DNA from: Globodera rostochiensis
Lineage: Eukaryota > Nematoda > Chromadorea > Rhabditida > Heteroderidae
Assembly (NCBI GenBank): GCA_018350325.1
Contig: JAEVLN010000006.1
Coordinates: forward strand, 2,804,693 to 2,868,692
Direction: 5' to 3'
Length of the DNA: 64,000 nucleotides
This document shows positions 1 through 11,047 of this stretch, in pieces (the stretch's first letter is position 1; each line of letters opens with the position of its first letter). The notes beneath the pieces were generated by a model, which saw only the letters and a list, made by a program, of their open reading frames with translations, was not told the DNA's origin and ran no database searches. A program made the translations under genes and the position numbers.

Positions 1-744
1 TCAGAAAGAATTTGGCGGTGTGTTCGTCCGCATTTTTATAGTCAATCGCCTGCAAAAAGAAAGTAAAGTAAAATCGAAAAAAAAACATTTTTTTTCAAAA
101 AAAAACAATAAATTTTATTCAAATTTAGAGCATTTTGAAGTATCTTTATAAAAGGTTCGGTTCCCCTTAAATTTTCACTTTTTCCCATCACACTGATTGC
201 CTGGGGGAGGTTAAAGGCGATTTGGCGTCCATCACTAAGCAGCTCAACCAGCAGACAGCCCATCGCAAAAATGTCCATTGCTTCGGTTAGGCCTAAAAAA
301 TCAGGATTTTTTTAAAAAAAAGTTCAAATTTTATCTTTCCCAAGTCCGTGGACAAATTTCCCGTCCCAATATTGTATAAAATTTTTATCAAAATCGAACA
401 TTCATAAAAATTTGGGAAATCCCCAGCGACGGCTGACGCGCGAGCTTCCAGCTCTTCACTGTCTCGGAAGCGCTCCGGCGCGAGATAACAATGCCGTCGA
501 CGATCCGTGTCGAAGAAAAAGGTGAAATTCGATGGATTGTCCTAAAATTCTTGTAAAAAAATTTTTTATTTTTTACAAATCCTACAAATGGGAGTAAGGC
601 AGGCTTGAAGGGCGCAAAATCAGTCAGTTGGATCCAAAGGGAGCTGGACACAAGCACATTTTGAGGCCTTAATACGCAAAAAAAAACAAAAAATTAATTA
701 ATCAAAAAATAGGCATCGACAAGGATGTAAGCCCGGAATTGGGA
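1..744 (-). pseudogene. VPS15/PIK3R4 kinase-domain fragment, inverted copy, cut by window edge
   Basis: Read on the minus strand this repeats VPS15 exons 5 to 8 with their introns: exon 5 at about 590-665, exon 6 at about 400-543, exon 7 at about 195-292, and the start of exon 8 at 1-49. It is nearly identical to 7576-8316 and to 12150-12890. It has no start codon, P-loop or HGDIK exon, and it runs off the left edge, so it is called a fragment. Exon 6 has Asn where both other copies have Asp in the DNPSDF motif. Its right end, near 745, is fused to DIMT1 exon 3. The upstream intron resembles the copy at 7576, while intron 5 resembles the intact gene, so the fragment is a mosaic of the two. 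Confidence 0.85.
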
Positions 745-1436
745 GCCGGGTGCCCGGGCCGACCTCGAGCACAGTGTCTGTGCCTTTGACAGCTGACTGA
801 AAATGTTTTATATTCGTTATTATCGTTTTTGGTAAAAATGGATCGAGTTTTCGAATACATATCCTGTAACGCGTCACACCCGTCTCAATTCAAAATTTTT
901 TTTTAAATGTTAAGATGTTTCTATGGAGTTTAGGGGAGCGTAGAATCCAAATCCATTCCGTCGTTGTCAAACCCCATCGTGTATTTGTTCAAAAAATTCA
1001 CTTAATTCGACTCCAACAAGTCTCGAAAGCCATAGAAAACCACATTTTACGATTTAAACACAAAAACCATTTGTTTTTCACCCCAAAAATGTAGGTTTTT
1101 CAGTATTGGCAAATGCCAACGCGTTCAATGCTCTCTTTAAACTAATCCTGTGATCGATCGCTGTTCAGACACCCGGAAAAGCCAATCAAATCCACATAGA
1201 CAACTCTAGCTTAGCCCCACCTTCTCAACAATGGCATGAACCACGCCTGGATTCTTCAAAATGTGTTGTCCCTTCTCCGTGTTGAATTTGATGCCTAAAT
1301 TTAGTGAAATCTTTGAACTGCTCGACGATCTTTATCAACCCGCCCAAACAACAATTTGTCACATTTTCTCACCTTTCTCCTTAAACTTTGTCGCATCCTT
1401 CACCCCACTCCGTTTCTTCTTCGTTTTGTTGGCCAT
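745..1436 (-). pseudogene. DIMT1 5' fragment (inverted copy)
   Basis: The minus strand repeats the first exons of the intact DIMT1 at 25692-28569. Exon 1 is 1373-1436, with one Lys codon fewer in the N-terminal KKKK run. Exon 2 is 1221-1294, and exon 3 is 796 down to about 745. Exon 3 stops inside the SAM-binding motif (VLEVG.GTG), where the sequence switches to VPS15 intron sequence. Everything after that is missing, so no methyltransferase can be made. Splice sites of exons 1 and 2 still look intact. Confidence 0.85.
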
Positions 1437-2261
1437 ATGTCCTACAAACGTACATATCTTTGCAAATTAAACAAAATTTACATTAAAAAAACGGACGGGT
1501 TTAAAAACCCCGTAAAATAAGCCAAAGCGTTTTATGCGACCAATATGAAACGCCAATCTAAAATGAAGTTACTAAATGCAACAATGTGGAAATAGAATAA
1601 TTGTGTGATGCTCATAATCAGGGATCAAAAGACTCGAAAGTGTCAAATTTCCGTGTCAAAAAAAAAGAGAGTTAATATTGCGTACAACAAACAACGCAAA
1701 CAAAAATTCCTTGGAGGTAAATGTTGAAGTGATTATCTTTCTGATCAAATTTTGTCGCATAATCTGGGGATGGACAAAGGACAAAAAGATACAAATGTAT
1801 CAAGACTCTCGAGCACATCGGCACACTACTATAACTATAACTAGCGCGCTATGATGACGATGATGATGTTGACGGGTTACCGAATGGCTGCTGGTGCTGT
1901 TGTTGCTGCAATGCCCAAAAAGTTTGTTGTTGTTGCTGCCGCCGAGGGACCATGTGCTGCTGCTGCCCCTGCTGGTGTTGAACAACATGTTGGCCAGCAA
2001 AGTTTGGCACCAACGCATCCGTCCCCCCGGGCGTCGACAGAGCGTTGAGCATGGCGCCACCGCAGTCGTTGCTGCTCGCTGTGCCAAAATGGTTGTTGTT
2101 GATCAGCTGCTTTGTGCCATGCAGATAGTGCGCGTATTTGCCAAGCTCTTCCGGCTTCAGCAGTCGGGACTTTAATCGCAAAAAATAATTATAGCAATAA
2201 AATATAATTCTTGATCATAAAAAATAAGCAAAAAAAATTTAGGTTGAGAGGGATCGGTTGG

Positions 2262-2460
2262 GGTAAAACCCCAACTCGTCACCACCCCCCGACTCGTTTC
2301 CTTTTACCCAACTCGTTCCCTTTACCCTGACTTAAAAAAAAAATTTGTTTTCCAAAGTTGATAAAAAGGTCTTTGCCATTTTTATAGAAGGGAACGAGTT
2401 GGGTAAAAAGGAACGAGTCGGGAGTGAACGAGTTGGTCGGGAACGAGTCGGGGTCCGTCC
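2262..2460. mobile_element. Foldback element, GAACGAGTTGGG motif (left-arm copy)
   Basis: The interior is built from CCCAACTCGTTCC and its complement, repeated several times in both orientations. The direct repeat ATCGGTTGG flanks it at 2253-2261 and 2461-2469. The matching element at 24655-24841 sits at the same place in the intact NELF-A intron 13, so the insertion predates the inverted duplication. Confidence 0.65.
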
Positions 2461-2561
2461 ATCGGTTGGAAGGGGGTCGCCCGAAGAGAAAAAGAAAAAC
2501 CCCGGCGTCGCTGGAGGAATTTTGTAAAATTTTAAAAGTTCAAGTTTTGAGACATACACAC

Positions 2562-2696
2562 TAGAGACCGGAGCTTCGAGCAAGACGAGATTCTCAAAAA
2601 AATCTCGGATCTCGAATCAAAAATTCAGTTTTATTCGAGACTCGAGACGAGATTTTTCGAGATTTCGACGCGAGATCTCGCCTCGAGCGGTCTCTA
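2562..2696. mobile_element. hAT-like foldback MITE, TCGAGA motif
   Basis: The 135-bp element has ends TAGAGACCGGAGC and GAGCGGTCTCTA and is flanked by a perfect 8-bp duplication ATACACAC (2554-2561 and 2697-2704). Its interior is a string of TCGAGA/TCTCGA motifs. The corresponding point in the intact NELF-A intron 13 (about 24555-24575) lacks both the element and the second copy of the duplication, so that arm is an empty site. Confidence 0.85.
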
Positions 2697-4560
2697 ATAC
2701 ACACATGCACACCTTCCTCAACCGTTTCCACTCGCCCGTGCAGTAATTCATTTGGAAAAAGGTCTCGACAAGGAAAACGGCTGCTGCACTCGTGCCCGAC
2801 GTGTCGTTCGCTTCCAACTCCACCGACTCGGACAACGGCAATGTGATCAGCGTGCCCAACTTGTCCATCAACGGATTGGCTGAAAATTAGCAACATTTAA
2901 AAATTATTTAAAACCGGAGTGTGAACAAAAGTAGTACTAATAAAGTTAAAAGAAATTTTTGTCAATAATTTCTCGACAAAATTGTTTCATTTTTCAAAAA
3001 AAAAACAAAAAATTCCCACGGCAAATTTCGCGAGACCCCTGATTTAAATGGAAATTAATTCCACTTTTTATGCATTTTGAATTTTACAACAACTAGCCCG
3101 GTTCTGGGGACGAACATTGTTAAAACTTTCATTACAAGGTGTAAGAAGACGAATCGAAAAATATATACGAAACGCGCCCGCGCCCTATCCGTGTCAAACC
3201 TCACTTTTATTTCCACTCAAAAAAGAGACGATCATGTTGTAGCTGAGGGGGCTCAGTTTGTTCGCATCCTTCAGCAAACCGTTGAACTGCTTCAACGCCT
3301 CATTCTAAAGAAAATAGAATAAAACAATTTGTTTTTAAATATTTATTTGTACATTTTCGGGTTGGGCTCAAACTGTCATAGTTTAAAAACGTAAAACAGG
3401 ATTTTGAGCTCCGGGACTGAACCAACACATGCAGAACCCAACGACAAACAGCAACAATTACTTCTGGATTGATGTCGATGGTGGGCAACGGTTGGCACTG
3501 AGCAGTTTGGGCACAGATTTCCGTAAAAAGATTGCTATAACAAGACGATGCTGATGAGGTTGAGGAGTTGGACGATGACATCATTTGAGTGGTGTTGAGG
3601 GAAGAAGAAAGCGGTCCAGCTAAAACTGCTGTAATTTTGAAGAAAAAAAACCCGGAATACTGATTGAAACCCGGCTAGGGCTACACTCTCAAACCCGTCA
3701 CAAACCCAAATGTCGTTGATCCCCAGTCATCATTCTTTGCAGACTTGAATGGTTTGTTGTTTGATGCGGCACAAATTCTGCTGACGGAGTTGACGCGAAG
3801 GTATACTGCTCGGAAATGTTGGATAAACATGGCGAAGGCGGAACTGCGTTGACAACGTCGACAAAATGGTGGCAGTGCCGGTGCCGGCAACACCATTATC
3901 ACCGGCAGAAATGCCGTCGCCGCCATTGCGCACTGCTTAAGTAATTTAGATAAGTACTCATTTGAATCTTAGGCATTTTTTTTGGCCAATTCCATCGATC
4001 AAAAGGTGGTTTAGAATTTTGATTCATTTCTTGATTAGCCCCATTTAATTAGGTTGCTTCATTTTTTTCTGTTCTTCAAAAACCAACCGGTGTTTGCCTC
4101 GTTGTCCTCCGCCAACTGCTTGAGCTGTTGCCTCGACGGCAATGCAGAGACAGCACCGCCCAATTTATTGTTCAACGGCCTCTTAGTGAACCCGGTGAAC
4201 ATCTTCAGCGCACTGGTGGACGACGGGAGGCCCTTCATTGGCACTATCAAAGTAGATGAACCAATCGACATTGGGTCGGAATTTTATCTCAAAAATTTAT
4301 GATGTCACGATTCCGGAGCATATTTAAGATCAGAGACCCCTCCAAAATACTAAAATCATGACGACATAACCAGGGGGCTTGGGTTTTCGTAGTTACGATT
4401 CTCTGGTTTTAAATGTTTAAAAAACGTTTGTTAACTGACAGTCGTTGTCCAATTTCTTCGCACAGCTTCGAACTTTGATGGGAAACGATGACGTGATTGT
4501 GCCATGAACCTTCCGATTTGCCGGGTTGTTCTGCAGTTCGGAGGCTAAAATTGGTACAAG

Positions 4561-5436
4561 CAGGGCCGTAACTAGAAAAAATTTTCGGGGGGGCAAACCA
4601 AAAAAAGTCGATTCTTAGGGGTGCATTTTTGCTTTTTATTGCATTTTTCTTAAGCAATTTTTTGCTGAAAAAAAGTTTGATTTTCACTAAACTTTTTAGA
4701 ATTTTAAACATTTTTGTTGAAATTTCTAAAAAGTTCGTCAATTTTCAGTAAATTTTTTAGAATTTTTAACATAAATTTCTAAAAACTTTGTCAATTTTTA
4801 ATTTTTCAAAAATTCAAATTTTTTCGCGAATTCTGCTTTTGATGGCGCGGGTGGGTCGGCGGTGCCGATAGGCGCTGCCGGGAAAAATTTTGAATTTTTG
4901 ACTCAATTTATTAACAGATTTTCAACCAAATTTAAAAAAATCGGCATTTTTTACAAACCCCAAGCCAGTTTGGCTTAGGCCTAAGTCTAACGAACCTTAA
5001 GACTCTTTGGTAGTAAAAAAATAAGAACCATAGATTTTCAAAATCTTAGATGTTGTCAGATTTTAAAAATATTGTCAGATTCGTGATTACCAGCACCCCC
5101 TGAAAACCCCATATATGATGTTTTCAGCAAATTTAAATGTTTGGGATAAAAAAAATTACCGTTTTTACAATTCAGATATATTTGACATGTATTGTATATG
5201 TGAAAAATGTTTGGGACCGAAACGACCCCGGGACCGAAACGGCCGGACCGAAACGGCGGGACCGAAACAGCCCTTTCCCGTGCCGATAGGCGCCGCCGAG
5301 AAAATTTTTTTTGATTTTTGATGACAATTTGTTAAGAAAATTAGTCACAAAAAACGTAAAAGTTCAAAACAAAAGGGTCCCCCCTCTTGTTTTTTTTTTC
5401 TCCAAAAAACATTTCGGGGGGGGGGGGGGCAGCTGC
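4561..5436. mobile_element. Composite: hAT-like MITE with a second element inside it; replaces NELF-A exon 6
   Basis: The block starts CAGGGCCGTAACTAG at 4561 and follows the reverse complement of the element at 26067-26571 up to about 4955. It resumes at about 5272 with the GCCGATAGGCGCCGCCG segment and the G-tract end, stopping at about 5436. The stretch between (4956-5271) is a foreign insert with TTAGGC-like and GGGACCGAAACGG motifs. The 5436 end lacks the expected terminal repeat, and intron 5 plus exon 6 of the NELF-A copy are missing next to it, which suggests a deletion tied to the insertion. Confidence 0.6.
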
Positions 5437-6012
5437 CAACTCTCTGGCCCCGGACCAATCCGTACGAAGTACCAAATCATTGTTATCAAAACAAAAAAAA
5501 ACCTCAATTGCCGAGGCGTTCATCAGTGCCGAGTCAAAAGGCAACGGAAATTGGGCAGTCGTCGTTTCACCGTCAAAGGTTTTGCTCACTAAATTCACAT
5601 TAAATATTACAAAAAAATAGAACAAAAAAAATGGTTTTTTTTTGTAAAATTCCCCAATTATTCCAGTACACTTACAAATCCGCATGAGTTCGTCCAACGT
5701 TTTGTTGAAGTACGAGTCGGGCCGGGAAGAGCAGTGAATGGAGCCCAAGTCGGGAAAGTTGCGGAAAAGGTCCGCCATCGCTTCAACCTGAGCACATATT
5801 AATTTCAAAATGACTTCTTTTTGGGAAAAAGGGGAGAGGAAACTCCCAAAAATGGATTCTAAGTGCCCTAAAATTTAAATTACACATTTTAGTTGACCGG
5901 GGTGCTCGAAAATGGCTTTGTAATTTGGAAAGTCTATTTACTGAAAAGCTAGAATGTTGAGAAAATCCAAAAAAAAATTTTTGTTTAAAAATTTTTACTA
6001 AAAATTGAGACG

Positions 6013-6133
6013 TACCGTGTTACCTTTTGTAATCCCCCAAGCTCCAATAATCCCCCAACCTCTAATAATCCCCCACTCTCTGAGTAGGTTGAAAATTAAT
6101 CCCCCATGGGGGATTACAAGAGGTAACACGGTA
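6013..6133. mobile_element. TA-flanked foldback element, TAATCCCCC motif
   Basis: The ends TACCGTGTTACC and GGTAACACGGTA are near-perfect inverted repeats of about 26 bp including TTGTAATCCCCC, and between them TAATCCCCC recurs. Flanking TA dinucleotides suggest a Tc1/mariner-type target. It lies in an intron of the NELF-A copy. The intact arm (near 21045) has no such element. A sister with the same design is at 37544-37680. Confidence 0.65.
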
Positions 6134-7095
6134 ACCAATTTTGGCCATAAAAGCTCAACAAAAAGGATGCAATCAACAAGATTACCCGCCAAAACGAAAC
6201 CAATCATCCGGATCACGTCTTGCCAACTGAATCAAGTTCAGCAACGGCTCTTCCACTAAATTTATATAGTATAAAAACATTCACTTTAGCATAAACTCAT
6301 TCTACTTAACGACAACATTTTAATAAAATTAATTGAAAAATGGCTAAATTCCATAAAAAATTTATGTTTTTCTAATTTCGTGCAAAGCAAATTTAAATCA
6401 TTACGGCGTGCAAAATCTTTGGCGAAAGATGAGCCATGGCCTGGATGGTCTTCATTTTTGTTGCAGGCTCCAACTCCTTAAAAGTGATTTTGTTTAGAGA
6501 AGAGCAGACGTTGCCCTGCAAAAAAGACAGAGGATCAAGGCCCGGTGCAGTCCGATCGCTTATTTTTGTTTTATAGTAATGGCATTAATGAAGTAAAACT
6601 TTTTATTAAAAAATGCTGCTTCATTATTTTGACCGAAAATGAATCAAAACGAACATTTAACCAAAAATTACTATTCAAAACTGGCAAAAAAAAAAATTGA
6701 GTTTTGTCATGAACTCGTTCAAAAGTTCGATATTTTTATTCTCTTTCTTTAGAAATTTGCGTTGAAACTGACACAAACCGTCATTAAATCACCAAAACCT
6801 GAAAGCACGTCTCCAACTCCACGAGCATATCACGTGTGAGCATTGAGGACGCCTGACGACCGCCCCAAAGTTCGGTGGAGCCCAGCTTGTTTTCAATCCA
6901 GCGCACCAAATCTTGGTCGCGCAGGTGCGACTCTCTGGTGCTGGTGGTGCTGCTGCTGGAGGAGGACGCCATGCTGCTGAGAGCGAATCAGTCAATGTCC
7001 GTCCTCTCCGTTTTTTGTTTGGGCAGAAAATGAGTATCGAAACGATTTGTCTGTAATTTATGTAATACTCTAACTACAGGCAATGTCCGCCATTA

Positions 7096-9690
7096 AGGTG
7101 AATCACAAAGCTTGTTAGAAGATATTGAAATCAACGAAATTCTGTTCCACAAATTTGTTCGGAAATAACTAATTCTAATTTAGGAATTTTGATATTTTTT
7201 GGTTAATTTTGGGTTCCAACCATTTATTGAATGCCGAGAAATGTGGCGAATTTGTGCCAGATTAGCATAAATTGCCAATTTTCTTTAAATGTCACACGGC
7301 CATATTTGACGTCCATTGAAAAGCGATGGATTGCATTTCAATTGCTCAAAGCATTGGGTTGAAAAAAACAAAAATGAAATTTTGGAACGAAATTTTATTA
7401 AAATGTAGGATTTCTTTAAAAAAATTTTTTTGTAATTATTGATTTATTCTCATGGAATTCATTTGTTTTAGCCCAATTGCGGGTCAAAAACAAATAAAAA
7501 ATTTAATTTCTGTGTGGTGTTATTCGTTTGTTTTTCGGTATTCGATTCGATGTGTTGATATATTCAAACGGCTCCCAATTCCGGGCTTACATCCTTGTCG
7601 ATGCCTATTTTTTGATTAATTAATTTTTTGTTTTTTTTTTGCGTATTAAGGCCTCAAAATGTGCTTGTGTCCAGCTCCCTTTGGATCCAACTGACTGATT
7701 TTGCGCCCTTCAAGCCTGCCTTACTCCCATTTGTAGGATTTGTAAAAAAAAAAAAATTTTTTTACAAGAATTTTAGGACAATCCATCGGATTTCACCTTT
7801 TTCTTCGACACGGATCGTCGACGGCATTGTTATCTCGCGCCGGAGCGCTTCCGAGACAGTGAAGAGCTGGAAGCTCGCGCGTCAGCCGTCGCTGGGGATT
7901 TCCCAAATTTTTATGAATGTTCGATTTTGATAAAAATTTTATACAATATTGGGACGGGAAATTTGTCCACGGACTTGGGAAAGATAAAATTTGAACTTTT
8001 TTTAAAAAAATCCTGATTTTTTAGGCCTAACCGAAGCGATGGACATTTTTGCGATGGGCTGTCTGCTGGTTGAGCTGCTTAGTGATGGACGCCAAATCGC
8101 CTTTAACCTCCCCCAGGCAATCAGTGTGATGGGAAAAAGTGAAAATTTAAGGGGAACCGAACCTTTTATAAAGATACTTCAAAATGCTCTAAATTTGAAT
8201 AAAATTTATTGTTTTTTTTGAAAAAAAATGTTTTTTTTTCGATTTTACTTTACTTTCTTTTTGCAGGCGATTGACTATAAAAATGCGGACGAACACACCG
8301 CCAAATTCTTTCTGAAGCGATTGCTCAGTGCTGTGCCGGACACCGAATTTCGGCCGTTGATCGCCATCATGTTGGACAGGGACCCGAAGCGAAGGAGGGA
8401 CGAATTTTTGAAGGTTTTTTTTGGGGGGAGTATTTTTGAAAAATTATTTTGTTAAATGAATTTATGAGAGTGATTTTTTGAGGTGCATGAAACGACAAAG
8501 TTTCTAAAAATATTTTAAAATCTGAGTAATTTTCAAAAATATATATAGAATTGTTTGTTTGATAACATTTTTTTAAAATGATTTTACTATGATCAAAAAC
8601 AGGCCAAATTACATTACGGTTCCATTCATTTCAAAATTGGACTTTCTGAAAGCGTATTTAGTTGTCTCCATGTTCATCGACAGTCCTTTATTGAAAAAAG
8701 ATGTTGGTTAATTTTTAGGAATTTGATATTCCATTTAAAGGCTTTTCGTTGAGCGTGACAATTACATGGCACTGTTGAGGGACGAGGATGCCGCAAATTT
8801 TGTGTTATTTATTAACATTATTTGCGCTGCGTTGCGTTCGTGTTGCTCACTGACAGCAAAAATGGTATATTAATGTAGTTTGTTTTGTCTTTAAATGGAT
8901 GCCGAAAAGTGTGGCACATTTGTGCCATCATTTTTTTATTTTTACAAATTTTTTCTTCAAATTTTGATGAAAATGAACAAAAAATCAGACGATTATAGCA
9001 ACAATTCCTATTTGCAACCCGGGCTGTCATTTTCAAATCATTGATCAGTCTGGTCATTGCCATAAATTCCCAATTTCCTTTAAATATCCAAAAAAAAAAA
9101 CCATAAGTTTTGTCTCAATTCAATCCGGTGTAAAGGGATTGCTCAATTTTTATTTAAAATATTTATTTTTCAAAGGATGCTCTTTCGCTGCTTCATCAAA
9201 TCAGCAAAATTTCAACGCCGGTCATCATCTTTGAACGAATTGTGCCCTACTTGGTGATTAAAAATTGAATAAATTTCATTTTAAAAAATTGGATTTTTCT
9301 TTATTTTTGGTTTCGCCCCCAGGCAATTTGACTATTTCTAATCAATTTTATTTCAATGTTCCCCACACAGGCCCACTCCATCAGTGACCATTTTCCGCTT
9401 GTCCGTGCCGAAGCAATTTTGATTTTGTGCGACATTTTATCCACCTGTGCCAACTCGATCCCGCCCGACGAATGCCGTCTGTTGATCGCTCGCTGGACAC
9501 AAATGATGGCGGAACAAAAAAGGTTGGAATTTGAAACCCAAAAAAACAATTTTTTGATTGAATTTACTTTAAATTTGCAAATGTTCAAAAATTTTGTTTG
9601 ATTTAAAGCCCTCCCATTTCAGACGGAACAAAGAGGCGCGGGAGCGGAGGAAGGCGGCGGCAAAGTGCGGAGGACGATATTGAAGATGAC
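7096..9690 (+). pseudogene. Partial VPS15 copy with foreign 3' end
   Basis: VPS15 exons 5 (7651-7732), 6 (7777-7918), 7 (8025-8125), 8 (8267-8413), 10 (about 8742-8865), 11 (9177-9254) and part of 12 (9371-9487) are repeated almost exactly. The copy starts inside exon 3 (about 7283), lacks the catalytic HGDIK of exon 4 through a deletion near 7480, and has lost most of exon 9. At 9487 it leaves VPS15 and runs in frame into unrelated sequence: RWTQMMAEQKR, an intron, then a Lys/Arg/Ala-rich tail that ends TGA at about 9690, with AATAAA at 9716. The first 190 bases are shuffled pieces of exon 9 and intron 10. A kinase is not possible; a transcribed chimera is. Confidence 0.8.
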
Positions 9691-10049
9691 GATGATTAAA
9701 AATTTGTTTCTTTTTAATAAAAGTTTTTTTGCACAAATTTTTTTTTGTTCATTTTGGTGCTTTCCATTTGTCAATTGGATCTGATTTTTTTTTTTGATAT
9801 GACACGCTGTTCGAGTCTAATGTTGACAGTGTTTTTGTAAAAGTAGATTTCTGAAAACTGACGGTGTCTTGATTTGGTGAAAATTTATTTTTGTCTCCAT
9901 CGATCTCTCAAGCTGCTTTTATGTCCAAGGTTTGCTCATTTATTGGTTTAATTGAGTTTGAAAGCCAATATATTTTTTGCGGGTAAAGCGATCGTTTGAA
10001 CTTTTTTAATAAAATTTTTTAAAGTAATTTTTCTTCAATTTTTTTGTAG

Positions 10050-10841
10050 ATGAACACGTCAATGTCCAAACAAGTGGAAAATGATGATGCGGAAACGGTG
10101 CCTGAAGACATGGACGACGAGCTTGACAGTACTGAAGAACAAAGAGGGCGAGGCCTTGAAGCGATGGGCCATGAAACGCATCAACGATTTCTGCGTCAAA
10201 ATAGTCCCTTTTCGTGCGACATAAGCTATGCGAGCTGTTTGGATGAGCCGAAATTTTTGGGCCGAGAGTTCACCATTGAGGTCAAATTTTAGCACTGGAA
10301 TCGAACCCTTTAAAAAGGGAATAAAGTCCGTTTTAGACTCTGCACGCACTTCAAACAGTGATCGTCGGTGAGGCAAATTCGAAGGCAGGATCTTTTCGCG
10401 AATGGAATGTGACAGTCGACAGTTTTGAGCCGTGCGATTTCTCGCAAGTCCAATGTAAAATGGCGGAATTTGTCGAGTGGGTCAACTCGGAACTGAAAAA
10501 GAAGACGTTGACGGCCGCCGAGCTTTCTGCGATTGCAATGCATAAATTTGTATGGCTCAATGTCTTAATAACCAGAGCTTAACGCGAAACACACACAAAA
10601 TTAATAGGTGTTTGTGCATCCTTACGTGGATTCAAACGGCAGGACTTCGCGATTAATTATGAACTACATAATGAGACGGTTCGGACATCTTCAACCGGTA
10701 CATGTGCCTGAACAAAAAAGAAGGGAATATTATGATCACTTAGACAGTTTGACTAATGCCATCAAATCTGGCAATCCCCCAGATTATAGGGAATTCACAA
10801 TTTTTGTTGAATTCCTGCAACAGTGTTCCCAGAGTCCATAG
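10050..10841 (+). CDS. Fic-domain protein (FICD-like), short
   Basis: Three exons (10050-10280, 10337-10549, 10608-10841) give about 225 residues. Residues 152-163 read HPYVDSNGRTSR, the Fic motif HxFxDGNGRxxR with Ser in place of the first Gly. Before it come VIVGEA and the FVEWVNSE and LSAIAMHKF helices, in the same order as in animal FICD, which AMPylates BiP in the ER. Catalytic His152, Asp156, Asn158 and Arg160 are kept. There is no transmembrane segment, TPR region or recognisable inhibitory helix (S/T-xxx-E-G/N), and the usual segment between the start and VIVG is short. The start ATG directly follows a TTTTTTGTAG acceptor, so it may be trans-spliced; alternatively a 9-bp exon at 9921-9929 (ATGTCCAAG) precedes it. 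The gene sits between the two VPS15 copies. Confidence 0.7.
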
Positions 10842-11047
10842 CCCCCTCTGTGTCATTTTATTTATTTGTTTGATTAAATTTGTGTTGATTTGTAAAATGT
10901 AACCTTTATAAAAATGCAGTTATTGAAAAGTGGTATTCTGTGGGACTCATGTCGGGTTAGCGCTCCCGTGATTTTTTTGTAACCAATACTACGCTGTGCA
11001 TTTTTAATATACATTTTAGTAATTTCCAGTTTTTGCTAATACATAGA

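Larger units (their letters stand above)
1849..6972 (-). pseudogene. NELF-A copy, disrupted
   Basis: This is an inverted copy of the intact NELF-A at 20305-25259. Exon 1 (6972 to 6799) encodes the same protein as the intact exon 1. Four lesions were seen. (1) The donor of exon 3 is changed from GT to TT near 6203. (2) Exon 6 is absent, its place being taken by repeat DNA at 4561-5436. (3) Exons 8 and 9 are fused by a deletion of about 280 bp at about 4185, removing the LLDIAEL and KRRRT region. (4) Exon 10 is frameshifted near 3850. The last exon (Gln- and Ser-rich tail, 2181-1849) is open. The gene is most likely dead, although a partial transcript is possible. Confidence 0.85.
745..7022 (-). 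repeat. Left arm of a large inverted duplication
   Basis: This 6.3-kb block is the reverse complement of 20243-26960, interrupted by insertions and deletions specific to each arm. It covers the NELF-A copy and the start of DIMT1. The outer boundary is the chimeric junction near 745. The inner boundary is at about 7020, where the 5' flank of the NELF-A copy stops matching. The spacer between the arms is about 13 kb and holds both plus-strand VPS15 copies and the Fic gene. Exons differ by scattered substitutions and introns by indels and whole mobile elements, so the duplication is not very recent. Confidence 0.85.

Noticed and set aside
1849..2181. Gln/Ser-rich minus-strand frame as an independent small gene
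   Set aside because: It is the last exon of the broken NELF-A copy, matching the final exon at 24933-25259.
8818..9063. Minus-strand frame of 81 residues
   Set aside because: It is antisense to VPS15 copy intron 10 and has no homologous look or splice context.
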